This document shows, piece by piece, positions 1 to 18,098 of a DNA stretch of 64,000 nucleotides. The translations under genes and the position numbers were made by a program. Source of the stretch: Neospora caninum Liverpool (Eukaryota > Apicomplexa > Conoidasida > Eucoccidiorida > Sarcocystidae). Within the stretch, counting starts at the first letter, position 1. Each line of letters begins with the position of its first letter. Where the stretch lies: NCBI RefSeq assembly GCF_000208865.1, contig NC_018398.1, positions 5,356,710 to 5,420,709 on the forward strand, written 5' to 3'. The notes under the pieces are model-generated. The model did no database searches and was not told the origin of the DNA. It saw only the letters and a list, made by a program, of their open reading frames with translations.

Positions 1-1926
1 CTTTGCAACAGGGGTAGGTCGTGTGTGTCTTGAGAGCTCTTCCGCTCGGTCACGGCCTCGTGCTTCCGTTTGTTTTCAAGAAGAAATACGCTGGACCGGG
101 GACCATGGTTTATCAACAACATGCGCAAGTTGTAGTATCCTGAGTGCCACTTTTTTTTTCTGGCAAGAGATGCGCTTTCATCAGAATGCCGTTGTGGTCT
201 GCACAAAAGGAACAAAAGGGTGTTCAATAGGGGAACTGCGTCGTCGGGACTCGTCACGCAGAACACCGCTTTTGCTGACAGAGTGTGGACGAAAACAGTG
301 TTCTTCGAAGCAGGTCGGAGGGCCTCGCCATCTTCCCGTTTTCTTTGTTTTCTGCTGCTCGCCTCAGTTTCTGGAGTGTCATACCTGTTGCCCTATTGCG
401 CATGTTCAACGACCGCGAGTTGGATCTGCTTCTGAATGGCCAGAACCGCGTCGATGTCGGTAAGACTGTGTGCGTGTCGTCGCCTCTTCCTTTTAGTCCC
501 GGAACGGACGGTTAGACTCCCTACTGAGTCGCGATACCCTCCGTCTCTCCTCTCTCGTCGTGGAGGCGATTCTCCAGCTGGAGTCCGAGTCCTGCTATTA
601 GTGGGTTCTCCTGTCTCGCTTTGTTCCCACGCTCAGCAACGCGCACCTGGGCGTTTCATCAGAACGGATGAAACCTAGCTGTGTTCTTTCGGGCACATCT
701 GCATATGCGTGCAAGAACTAACGGTGTGTGCCGAGACGTGTACGTACAGCGAACCCGTTTTGCGTCGTGCTGCGCTGGTGTTTTGTCGTAGACGACTGGA
801 AGAAGAACACTCAGTATTCCGGAGGGTACTGCGAAGACGACCCCATCATTCAGTGGTTCTGGGATGTCGTTGGAAACACATTCAACGATGAAGAGCGAGG
901 ACGCCTTCTGCAGTTCTGTACAGGTGCGTGGTAGAAACACCCCTGTCTCTATACGCATGGATGTGGGCCCTTGATCATATCTGCGTGTGGGGAAAGAGAG
1001 GAGACGCACACCACGTTTGTGTCGTCTTGTCTTTTCCGTGCATGCGTATCCCGTTTCCTATACCGTAAAGCTTGTGCGCCTCCTTAAGGTTTTTCAACCG
1101 ACGGCTTATGCGGAAGGAGTTGATTCGTGATGTCGGTAGGGAACGCGCGCTCTTAAAGGTATCCAGAGTCGCTCCAGTCCTTTCGTGTTTTTTTTTGCCT
1201 GGCTAAAGGGAGGACGGTGGTACCCCCGAGCGTCTCTCCTCTACGAGACCGCTAGTTTAGGTTGGCTGGTTCTGTTTCGCCACTGCCTTTTTTTTGTGTG
1301 CTGAGGCCATGTTTCCACTGCCCGCTGGTTTGCTGCGTGCGGGGTCGCGCTGTGCCCAATCAGGGACGAGTCGAGTGCCCTCAGAAGGCTTTCGCGTGCT
1401 TGAGAGCAACCGCGGCCAGTTAGCGAAGTTCACGTTGCAGCCGATCGAACGCTCGCCAGGCGATTCTCCGGCGCTGTTGCCGCGAGCGCACACGTGCTTT
1501 AATCGGTGAGCTAGTTGCTGCAGAAGGAAACATCGAACTACTCATATATGTATGTATATATATATATATATATATATGGGCCGAAGCGAAAGGAGGAGGC
1601 GTCTTTGTTTCTCTCGCTACAGGTTCGCAGAGGGTCATCTTGATTCAGACGGGTTACGAGAGTGCATTGCGGGTGTATGGCCGTGTGTGTGCGTAGTGGG
1701 AGTTCCACGGACGACTTCCGGGGGCTGGAAAAACGCGTGCATGCGCCTGGCTGCAAGATCCGGAAGGAAGAGGACGCCCTGGACTCCGGCTCGGGTGTCG
1801 CATTCCTCGGTTTTGTCTGTCTGCAGGCTGGATCTACCGAAGTACAGTAGCCGGGAAGAGCTGCTGCGCTATCTGAGGATGGCGATTGAGGTAGACCATC
1901 TCACGGGTTTCGGTGTCGACGAGTAG
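1..1926 (+). CDS. HECT-type E3 ubiquitin ligase, C-terminal part (5' end outside window)
   Basis: The 3' end of a HECT-domain ubiquitin ligase, which accepts ubiquitin from an E2 on a catalytic cysteine and passes it to a substrate. Exons read 1-13, 368-459, 792-923, 1364-1505 and 1827-1926; phase is kept across all four introns and every intron is GT-AG. The joined frame gives 158 residues with typical HECT C-lobe signatures in order: LQQGFWSVIP, RELDLLLNG, DDWKKNTQY, PIIQWFWDVV, LLQFCTGTSRVP, LPRAHTCFNRLDLP and a final EELLRYLRMAIE. The catalytic Cys is the TGC at 1495-1497 in HTCFNR. The stop is TAG at 1924-1926. A short insertion (about a dozen residues, RSPGDSPAL) sits just before LPRAHTC. 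The N-terminal part and substrate-binding region lie upstream, so the ligase subfamily cannot be named. Intron 3 carries a (TA)n tract near 1550. Confidence 0.93.
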
Positions 1927-4900
1927 ACGAGAAGGGTCCAACTTCGAACTTTGAAGCAGGAAGTAGAGGAGCCCAGAGTGCGGGTCGTGTTTCGCGAAGA
2001 CGGTGAATCGCCTGGTTGAACAGCTTGTGTTTGGGGCCAAAGAACAGTCATACCTGGCTGGCGCGTTCGTGAAGAACAGCAAGGTCGTGCGGCGGTGCTT
2101 CGTTGAAAGCAAAAAGGCAAGAATACGGTACTGAAGCGGGAAGATGGTGGCGCGTTGCTACGGAGCGTTGGGCGAATAAGATGATGCACGGAGAGCGAGA
2201 GAGAAGAACGGAAAGCGCAGACATCGAGAAAGGGGTCGACTGAGGCCGTTCAACAGTCCTTCAGGTGCCTCGTCTTGAATATGAGAGAGGCTGCAGCGAC
2301 AACTCTAGGACCCAGGGTCTGCGTGCTGGTAGGCTCGACTGTTACAAGATCAGGTATTCCAGGTTTTTTCGTTCAAGCAGGAAAGGACGAAAGACGCCAC
2401 ATTTGGTTTTGCGTTCGGTACAAAAGGGGTGTGAGGGAACACGTTCTTGAGGGCAGAAATGGTTTTTATTCCGTTTTTTTTTCCGATACTCAGTGGCGGC
2501 TGAGCCGCCGCGGTTCAGGTGGCTGTGTATGGACATGGTTGAGCGATGGCCATGATTTTTTCGCGAACCGGCGCGATCACGCTCAATTCAAATTTGCTTT
2601 GAGCTTTGATTTCGGGCACAGCAATAAAGTACGGGCCTTTGCTGGTCTTGCGGAGTTTCTGAGCCGTGAGGGGATGGCGAAAACGAGCGGAGAACGGGTG
2701 GCAGCGACCCCGACACGCGGTCCGTTTTACGCTGTGACCAACCTTCAATGGCATTTGGGTAGAGATCATGTTCTCTTAGTCCCCAGCCAGAAGATCACAA
2801 GTTCTCTGTGTAGTTGCGCACTTAAACGAGACGAAACATACAGGTCGGCGAGTGGAGAGCGAAAATACCCATCTGATAGAGGAGCGAAAGAGAACTATTT
2901 GTCTTTCGGGCATTCGCCGACACTTCCACAGCTAGACCAAGTCGTGGCCGCAACGGGCAAGGTGAGGGAGAAGAGGGGTAGAGCTTTGTTCTGCCTTTTG
3001 CCCCTCAGTGTGTGCTTGATGCTGCGCATTACGATACGCAACCGCAGCCCACGTAAGAGAAGCTACATTGTAAAAGGGAACTCGTTTGCTTCTGCAGACT
3101 TGGAACGAGTTGAAGAGACAGTCTCAGAGTCAGAAGTGAACCAGTGGATTCGGTGGGGTTTGCGTTGGAGGCGGACGTGCTGCTGGTGATTGTTCCCTTT
3201 GTGGGGTGCGCTTCGGCGTCGGTTAGGTGGAAACCGTTCGACGGGAGGCAAGCGTACAGGTGAGACAGGCTGTGGTGTAGGGGAAAGTATTTTTATTGCA
3301 GTGTAGTGGTGGAGCCATCTTGGAAACTAGTGTTATGCATGTATTTGTTCGCATGCATGATCCCACAAGATGTTTCCCCCTCCTGAGGCAGAGAGCCTGC
3401 GTACCAGGAACTCTGGTGCACATGCAACTTTCCCGGCTGTCGCGCAGCGTTGCAAGCTCGCGTTTCCTTCGGCTTCCTACCGTTCTGTGCATCGCCGCTT
3501 AATGAAGAGAGACCCGAGTAGACACGTTGGAGCGTGCACCGTCGGGATATCAAGTCGCGATCTCCGTACACTACACTCGAGGAAGCGATGCTGCTGTTAG
3601 CATCTCTCGTACTGGTCTTGCAGAACACACACTGTAAAATTAGCGGTATCTTCCTGTCGAGTGTCGAGGCTGACGGACCCGCTGAAGATAGCCTCTCGTG
3701 TTCGGGAATTTAAATATTTCATCGAACTGGCCTGCTGTTCACGATTAGAAAAGGTATCTTCAAAAAGCTCGCTTGACATCTTGGGTGAACTTACTGGCTT
3801 GTTGTGCCGTAGCGATCGGTGAACTTTTCTTGTTCGTGTTGCCACCTGTTTAGTACTGTGTAGACTAGGCGCACGTTAACACCTACCAAAGAAGTCACAC
3901 GGGGGTCTCCAGTCTAAAGAGACCGACCGCTCTCAGTTTCCCAGCGAGCTGCATTCCTGTGTTCCTTTTAAAAATGGTGTTCTGCAACTTACACTCGATG
4001 CTGGGAACCAGGCTGCCTCAAACGGTCAGGCTCCTTGAGGATTCTGTTTACTAATCGCCCACTGAACCACCCGGCATCTGGCCGAGCAGTTTGAGGATGA
4101 CAACGGGCCTTGGTGCCGAAGAAACGCCAAGAACCCTCCGAAGGCGCGCACTGCCTCCTTTGTGGGCGGCAGCTCCGCCATCGCTGAGACTTCTCACGTA
4201 AAGGAGAACAGAGTCGCAACTGGGTAGTCAGCATTTTTATGTCGAGCCGTGTGGACCTGTGTGACTCGTGTCACGCGATTATTAGTTCGTAACGTTCACT
4301 ATAAGAGGGTGGATCCACTTCGTACTAGGGACTGACCGTTTTCGTTGTTCTGTGCCTGCTGCTGCTTGCGAACAGGGGCTAAGCGCTTGTGCAGCCTGTT
4401 GCAGCACGGGGGACTGCTGAGTATCAACCTCACAGGTGGGGCACTGAGTCTACCCGGACGCAGTGACAGATTTTTCGCGGCGACTGGCAGGTGCCTTTGG
4501 GACGTCCAGGAGGACACAGGGAACCGTATGCGCACACGCCAGTGCATGGCCAAGGATCGTGTCGTTGCTGTTCAGAAGGGGAATTTTCCCCAGGTGGGTT
4601 TACCGGGCTGCACATCTACCTACGAGCGGCCCCCGTTAAAGTTTAACTTAAGATTTCCTTCACGCCTCCTGTCTGATGTCAGCTGCACTTTTCCCTCTAC
4701 GAAGAATAGAGGAGACGGGAAAGTGAAGTGAGTATTCATCCCAGAAAAATGGGAGTCGTCCTAGGTGCTGTCGCACACAGAATTGCATGCTTGAGGGGCC
4801 CGCCGGGGAAGCTGGAGTAAAGAAACCATTTTGGAGACTGTGTTGCCACAACGCCGAAGTTTTTCTTGAACAAGACTCAGACAAGAGGGCTGCAGCACCA

Positions 4901-5443
4901 CTGGAACATGAAAAAAATACAGGCTCAAAGAAAGAGATGACGAACCACGTCGTGTCATCTGACACAACTCCTTCCGGGTTCACTTCTCGAAATGGGTGCC
5001 CACTCTGGAAAGAAAAGAAAAACAGAACTAACAAGATCCAGCACCGGGACGGCCGCGAAAACGGCTCGCCGTCCAGTTGATCGTAGACGTTCACGCATAC
5101 TCCCATGGTTTCTAATTTAAAATGCGGTTTTGTAAATGCAGAGAGTCAAACCGTGAACCACTTCACGAGGACCAATTCGGTGTCCAGTCGGTAGGCAAAT
5201 GGCGCTCTACGTCAATTCCTGAGTCCATTCATACCAGTATTTCGAAAAACCGTAACCCGGTCCGACAAGCAGCGGGGATCCATAACCAATCTGGACCCGC
5301 CGATCTCTGTTTTATCCGTTGTGCGGGTTTCCTGCATCCTGTTGGGCGGCAGGCTTTTCAATTTCTGGGGGACAGAGCCTGTGCCTGAGCGCATACCCAC
5401 GAGGACGCACCAAGACACAAGCAACCACATAAAGCAAAAAGAG
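1927..5443. other. Intergenic spacer between HECT ligase and TTLL9-like gene
   Basis: No recognisable gene in 3.5 kb. It should hold the HECT 3' UTR and the TTLL9-like promoter. One frame stays open for about 300 codons (first ATG at 2281, stop ending 3189) but shows no recognisable domain; it is raised as a finding rather than called as a gene. Other open frames here are short and unlike any family known to me. Confidence 0.6.
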
Positions 5444-12078
<6,635 letters not shown>

Positions 12079-13335
12079 CTCGCTTTTCCACTGCTGTGTC
12101 TTCATCGCCGAGGCATTGCCGATTGACACACCACTCCCCAGCTTGTCGCCTCCTCGCTGAGACCACACTGCCTGGCATGGCTGAGTGAGACGCACCGCTC
12201 GATCGGGACTGCCACGCCTCATCGACCTTTGTGTGTCCTGCAATTCCTCCTGTTCCTTTCCCTTGCACCGCCCGGATCGGCCGCGGCCTCTCTCCACGCT
12301 TTCCGCAGGAGGCTTCGATGAGAGCGTGGCGGGCCTTTTTCTCTTGCGCTGGCAGAAGCCGTGTTCTCGCGGTGACTTCGGCTGCCATCGCTTAGCCCTT
12401 TGCGTTTTTCTGGCTGCTTCGATTTGAGTTATACCAATGTGAACACATAGGATCAACGAATATAGCGGTATGCTCCTGAATGTAACGGTACAAGCTGTAA
12501 ACAAAGGACTCCTTAACTCAAACTGAGGAGTCAGAAGGTACAGACCGTACAGGGATTAATTATGTCCATCTTCGGGCCTATTCCCCTGCACGCTGCGCCT
12601 CTGCAAAAAATGTGCTGCCTAACTGGAAGAACAGAGACGCACGTCGAGGTATCCTGTGGTCAAACGCATCGTGGTCCAGAAATGCAGCCCGTGTCCGGCA
12701 GGTGTGTGTTCCACATGCAGAGCAGAGAGACAGCTCGTTTTGTGGTGGTCTGTCGCGTGCGTGCATAACTATTTACGCTGAACACCTCACGAAGCGGGTG
12801 TCAGGCATCTGTTCGTACTGCATGTGCAAACCCGTCGTCTCCCCGTGGTCTCTGTCCCATATATGCTTGGGCACACGCACCGGAAAAGACGGAAAAAAAG
12901 TTGCCGCATTTTCTCAGAGACGGCACCCGGAAAATGTAGGGGAAAAGCGACAAATCTGCCTTCGTCCCCGCTCACTCAGCGCTGCACACCAACTCTTCCC
13001 CGGCCCGATCCGCAGCCCTACGCGTGTATGCAACGGCACGCAGGAACCCCACATTTCAGGAGGACGGGGACTGCAAAGAGATCCGGTCACCGGAAGTGAC
13101 CCGACTGGGCAAAAAACGTTCAGAGAAAGAAGGCACTCCAGTGCACCTCTTCTTGCGCAACACAGAGACACTGAAGCAAGCAGGGGGACTGGGCTGTGCC
13201 TCGATGCTTCGCTGAGTCGTCACGCCTTCAGAAAACAGATTGGCTGAGTCGGTTCGGAGAGACCGCCAGAAGAGAAATGTCGCAGTTTGTAAAGGCAGGC
13301 TTCGACGGAATGCCGCTTCCGAAACTTCTTGCACG
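12079..13335. other. Convergent 3' intergenic region
   Basis: Lies between the stop of the TTLL9-like gene and the stop of the minus-strand membrane protein, so it should contain both 3' UTRs. No conserved coding signal seen. Confidence 0.6.
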
Positions 13336-15365
13336 TCACCGTGCTGGAACTTTGGGCGACCTTGTGACGCCGACGAGATCGACAACGGCGAGAATAAAGA
13401 GAAGCCCTGCCGAAGAAATGCCCACGTACTCCATGTACTTCACTCGCTGCATGCATGCAGACGTGGAAACGCGCCCAGAGAAAATATGTCACCACGCAGT
13501 TCGCGGACGCACTGTGTACGGGTGAAGGAAGCGAGACGAGAGAGCCTGTGAATAGAAGAGCCGATTCTGAAGAAGATTCCACTTCTGGAGACACTCGGTT
13601 ACACAAATGTAAAAACGATTGTTTGGAAACGCCTTTGCAGGAGAAGCAAGGTTTTCCCCGCACCACGTGAACTCCCCGCGGTACTTGACGCTGCCTTTTG
13701 CCGTTTCGTGTCTGGCCCACGCGAAAAGATGGAAAGATAAGACACGAAGATACACGGCGCCAGGCATGAGTCGAAAACAAAGTCCGAGGCCGGTACCGTG
13801 GTTCTTACCTTACTGGCAACAGCTACAAGGGAATCAGCACTCGCCAACGTCATCGAGTCATAAAAGTGCGCCCACCCGTTGACGACACTGACAAACACCC
13901 CAACAAAGGCGGTCAGTGCGCTCGCCCTGTGTGCAAAAACGGACAGAAGAAAGCACCTGCGGATACAGCCAGACACACACGTAGAAAAGTGAGACTGCTC
14001 GAGACAGAGCACGAAACGTTTCTTGTCAGCACGCGGCAGAGAGTTGAGAGACAGAGCTGCGAGACAGCGACGCAGAGGTTTTACGAAGAAACTGAATGCC
14101 AGCGAGGAAGTTTCCCGGACGCGTCCACCAGCGCGTTTCTGACCCTTCCTTGCTTCGCGACGCAGAAGCATTTCGGAGGCAAGAGAGGCGAAAACTCCAG
14201 TCCTGGAAGACACACGGCCTGCTGGAAGCGAGGAAGTCTTCATTGTTTATGCTTTTATGCTTTTCCACAACTCTCCCCTGGCTCGACGAACACGCCAGGG
14301 CGACGACTGAGAAAACGGAAGCGAAACACACGTGGAGGCCTCACTGCATCGCCTTGCAGGAAATAAGCCGAGCGGCTATCCACGCGTAGACAGCGAGGAT
14401 GGCAAACACAAAGGCGCTCCCCAGCTGGCAGACGGAGCGAAGCGCAAACGTCTTCTTGACGGTGCCCAGGTCGACGTGGCCGTGTTCTTCTTGTTGGTGC
14501 GATTGAAAGCCAAACGCAGCGACGATCAAGAAGAAGACGCCCAGAGTAATGCGGCATGCATTCACCAGAAGAAGCGCTCGGCGGTCTCGAGAGATCGCCC
14601 TCGCTGAGGAAATGAACAGAGAAAAGGCAGCGCATGCGGTCGACAGGGACCGACGGCGCGGGGCGATGGCCAAACGAAAAATGGTTTTTTCTCCCATCGA
14701 CGGTGCTGTACCAAAGAAGTCGTGAAACCGTCAGTGCCCGAGCGACGCACGGTCCCCGTGGTATCCCACGGAAATAATGCTTCACTGTCGCTTCCCTCCA
14801 CGAGAAAGCGCGACTCGATTGAGACGCAAGCAAAGTTGTACTGCGCGACACGAGCTTCTTCCTCGCGTTTACACACCCTTTCTCTGAGAGGAGCGGCGAC
14901 GAAGGCCACCCGAGAGTGTCCTGCATACAGACCACTTTTTCTGGCCTTACAGCTGTGTGTCTCTTCGTCGTCATTCGCATAGAGGTTCCACAGGACGATT
15001 GCGGCGGGCAAAGCGTAGGCGAGGAAGGCTTCTCCACCTACTGCAGCCACGAGAAATCGGTAGTACGGGTCCAGAATCTGGAAGCGCTTTCTGGAAGATA
15101 GAGGCAGCGACAGAGAAGAGCACAAATCTCCCGCAAAACGTCTCTCCAAAATATAACCATATGGGTCCGGGTATGCCAAATAGAGACACGGAAAATGTGG
15201 TGAAGCCCGCTTCTCCATTTCCACCATAAAAAACAAAAAAACTGGAGAATATGAAAGTTCAGCTGCGCGAAAAAGAAGAAAATCACACATACTCTCCGCC
15301 ACACCCAACCGCTCCTGAGGACGTCCAAACCTGGAGCGGCCAATCAGGAGCAGCAGAAATACATA

Positions 15366-15396
<31 letters not shown>

Positions 15397-16305
15397 GTTT
15401 GCATATACATGCATATATATATATATATATACGCACACGGGTAAGGAGAGGTGAAATTATCAGGTAGAAAGAGAGAAAAACAAGAAAATCCAGACGAGAC
15501 ACGGAGATCGGTCGAGGGCCTTTGATGTCGCGAGGCGCCTCGAGATATGTGGACAGTAAGAGAAGACAGTCTGAGAGCCTGCGGCGTACGAAACAGTTCC
15601 GCGTCTTTTGTTTGGGGAAACGGTGGCTGCACTGTCTCTGTTTCCGGCCTCTCTCTCTGGAAAACCAAAGAGTCGCGACATTTTTTGTCTTTGTGTCTCG
15701 ACCCCAACAAGAAATCCCTTGTCCACTTCTCTCACATCTTCCCACTCTGTTTCTCTCTCTGCCTTTGTTTGTTTCCTCGCCTACACGCTGCCAAGGATAA
15801 TCGGGGCGATGGTGGCGGCAAGGGCGAAGAAGAGCGAGAACCACTCGATGATTTTCGCACTGCTGGTTTCCTGCGAGACCTCTCGGAGTCCCTTGAACAG
15901 CCGATCAATGGCTGCTTCTTCTTTGTCGCGCTGAGGCAATCCCTGGCAGAATAAAGCCTCCGCTTCTTTCCTTCCTTCTTCGCCTGCTTGAAGCAGGAGC
16001 GCCGCCCGTGCTTCGTCTGCTGGACCCGGAGGGAGGGGAACGAGGTTGCTCGGCACATGCGACCGCAGCTGGTTTTCTGGGCCGCCAAGAATGCCGTAGG
16101 TGGGGTCCGTCAGGCCGTTCCGCGCCGGCGAAAGCAAGGGCTGGTGTTCTCGGGAAACCGGTGAAGAGTCGGAAGAAGACGGAGGCGGATCCGTCTCCAG
16201 TGGTGTGCCGGCTGTACGTACACCGGAGGTAACATCCCGTGGGCAGTCTTGTTCAGACGTAGGGGAGGGAGAGGCTGCAGCGCTCGACGGAGTCAATAAA
16301 TCCAT
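13336..16305 (-). CDS. Orphan polytopic membrane protein (about six TM segments)
   Basis: No family recognised. Five minus-strand exons join in phase: 16305-15787, 15077-14951, 14603-14345, 13926-13809 and 13446-13336, giving 377 aa. The first exon encodes a hydrophilic Pro/Ser/Glu-rich N-terminus of about 150 residues (MDLLTPSSAAASPSPTSEQ at the start), then a hydrophobic stretch around IIEWFSLFFALAATIAP. Later exons supply hydrophobic segments around FLAYALPAAIVLWNLYA, ACRITLGVFFLIVAAFGF, LGSAFVFAILAVYAWIA, LTAFVGVFVSVVNGW and SAGLLFILAVVDLVGV. Splice sites are good except a GTGTAG donor after exon 1. Without the last two introns the frame would stop just after CKAMQ at 14341; the GTGAGG donor at 14344 keeps phase and adds two more hydrophobic exons, so the longer model is preferred. 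Intron 1 carries a (TA)n tract at 15361-15430. Role unknown; regular TM spacing suggests an integral endomembrane or plasma-membrane protein. Confidence 0.7.
15361..15430. repeat. (TA)n microsatellite in intron of the orphan membrane protein
   Basis: Two TA runs separated by TGTTTGCATATACATGCA within intron 1 of the minus-strand gene. Confidence 0.95.
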
Positions 16306-17603
16306 GGCGGCTCAGTTTGCGTAGCAGGGCGGAGAGAAGAGGGACGTCGAGCAAGAGAAAAGAGTGGAAAGGACAGAGAAGGTATGGAGGTTTTCCTTCA
16401 GAAAAAGAAAGGAGAGCAACAGGCGGCCAAAGCAAGGAGAGGCCACCACCGCGGCCAGGCAGAAATTCCCCTGGTTCGCCCTTCGTGTAGACAAGACAGA
16501 AAAGAATCTTCGTGAGTGTTAGGAGTTGCGAGGTCAGGGGGTCAGGGTGGAGGAAGCGTTACGAAATCTTGCGGAACAAACTCTTGATTGTCGCCGCTTC
16601 TCGCCTCTTGCCACAGCCCCGTCATTTTGGCCATTTCCTTGACACTACACAGATGAAGTCGAACTTTTTTTCTTGTCCACAGGAGACATCTACAAGGAAG
16701 CAGAAACGATGCGAGAGCTTCTAGAACCCTGCTGGGTGGAAAAGAAAACGGGAAAACTGGCGGAGGAAAAGCAAGGGGGCACCACGCTGTAGTTCCGGAC
16801 AGGAGAGGGATGCCCGACCTAGGTGATCCGTATACCAAAAAGAGCAGGGGAGACAGAGCCCCGTGCGGCGAGGAACGAAACAGAGGAGAAAGGATGAACT
16901 TGGCTAATCGAAAGGAAAGAAACGCACAACAAAAAACTGCCCAGGCTAGTTCCTTCATAGCACGCGATTCGACGGCCAAAAGACAACGCTCAACGGAGCT
17001 GGGCTTTAAGAGTTGGAATCTCGTCGGGGAAATGTGGAAGTTTATCTAAAAACATGGGGGGTATATGCCGAGAAAACCTTCCCTCCTTCGGAACAGCAGT
17101 TGATCGGGGTACACATAGAAGGAGGTCTATGCTCAAGGGTGAAGCAGAAAAGAACTGGTTCCTGCGTTTCCCCTTTCAAGGTTTAAGCGTTTGAGACTAG
17201 ACACGCGACTCGCCAGAGAAAAAGGGACAGCGAGAAGGCTTCTTCTCGCTCGTTCTCGAAAGGTGGAGAGAAAAGTCTAGTGAACGCGTCAAGTGACTTG
17301 GAGACAAAGTCATAGATAGAAAGGGAGAGCAATATATAATCCGGAAAACGCGGAGACTCTCTTTTTGTTGTCCCTCGACGGTTGGTTGTGCATGCGCAGA
17401 AAAGAGGCAGCAAGCGTGTCTTCTTGCTGAGAGACAAGATAGGCGGACTGACCCTTGCTCGCAAAGAAAGTCCTTCTCTATCTGCTTCGTTTAACTCCGT
17501 AGCAGACCTGTTTTCTCTTCCTTTGAGTGGAGGATGAAAATGTTGATACAAAGTGCGTTGGCTCTTTTATTCGCCAAGTTTCTTCAGCCTGGCCCACACG
17601 TAG
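16306..17603. other. Intergenic, upstream of the orphan membrane protein
   Basis: Should hold the minus-strand promoter and 5' UTR. No coding signal recognised. An ATG frame at 17534 starting MKMLIQSALALLFAKF resembles a signal peptide but runs into a stop after about 43 codons. Confidence 0.5.
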
Positions 17604-18098
17604 CGCCACGCAAGGCGAGCCCTTTCGCGCGTCAACCGCGACTTGCTTCAAGACAAGCTCTCTAGAGTGGCGCTGTTTGACTCCTGGAACGATGCTAGCA
17701 GAACCTACGTGTATGGGGTTTTCGCGTTCTGGGGAACGTTCGTATGCGGGGGGCCGTTAGCAAATGTAGCACGCATTTTTCAAGAAGGAGTTGCAAAGCA
17801 AAAGGTACTTCTTGAGACAGAAAACCATCGGGAAGCCGAGAGTCTTCCGATATGCGGCCGGTTTCGAACTACCGTGGGAATACGTTCCGCCAGCTCGAAG
17901 GAGTTGCAGCACGCACACACATACACAGATAGAAAGACAGATTGAGGTGTGCCCAATTGACTGAAGTTTTGTTGGAATTCTTAGTTCCAGGGAGAGAAGC
18001 TGGCAAAGCCTTCATATCAGAGACTAGCGATTCCCACCTCAGCAGCAATGCACCGAAATTCCTCTTTGGCGACAAGACGCCAGGCTCCTCGGCCTTGA
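17604..18098 (+). CDS. Doubtful small one-TM protein (incomplete 5' end)
   Basis: Weak candidate, family not recognised. A possible exon 17604-17804 reads ...LSRVALFDSWNDASRTY followed by a hydrophobic segment YGVFAFWGTFVCGGPLA and ends AKQK before a GTACTT donor. A second piece, 17991-18098, continues in phase from a TTCCAG acceptor (GEKLAKPSYQRL... to a TGA at 18096-18098). The composition looks coding: one membrane span followed by a basic tail, as in small mitochondrial inner-membrane subunits. No initiating exon was found; the frame is closed by a TAG at 17601-17603, so an upstream exon ending in phase 0 would be needed. It could equally be a chance open frame. Confidence 0.3.

Noticed and set aside
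17534..17662. ATG frame starting MKMLIQSALALLFAKF that resembles a signal peptide
   Set aside because: Stops after about 43 codons and could not be joined in phase to the downstream candidate exon.
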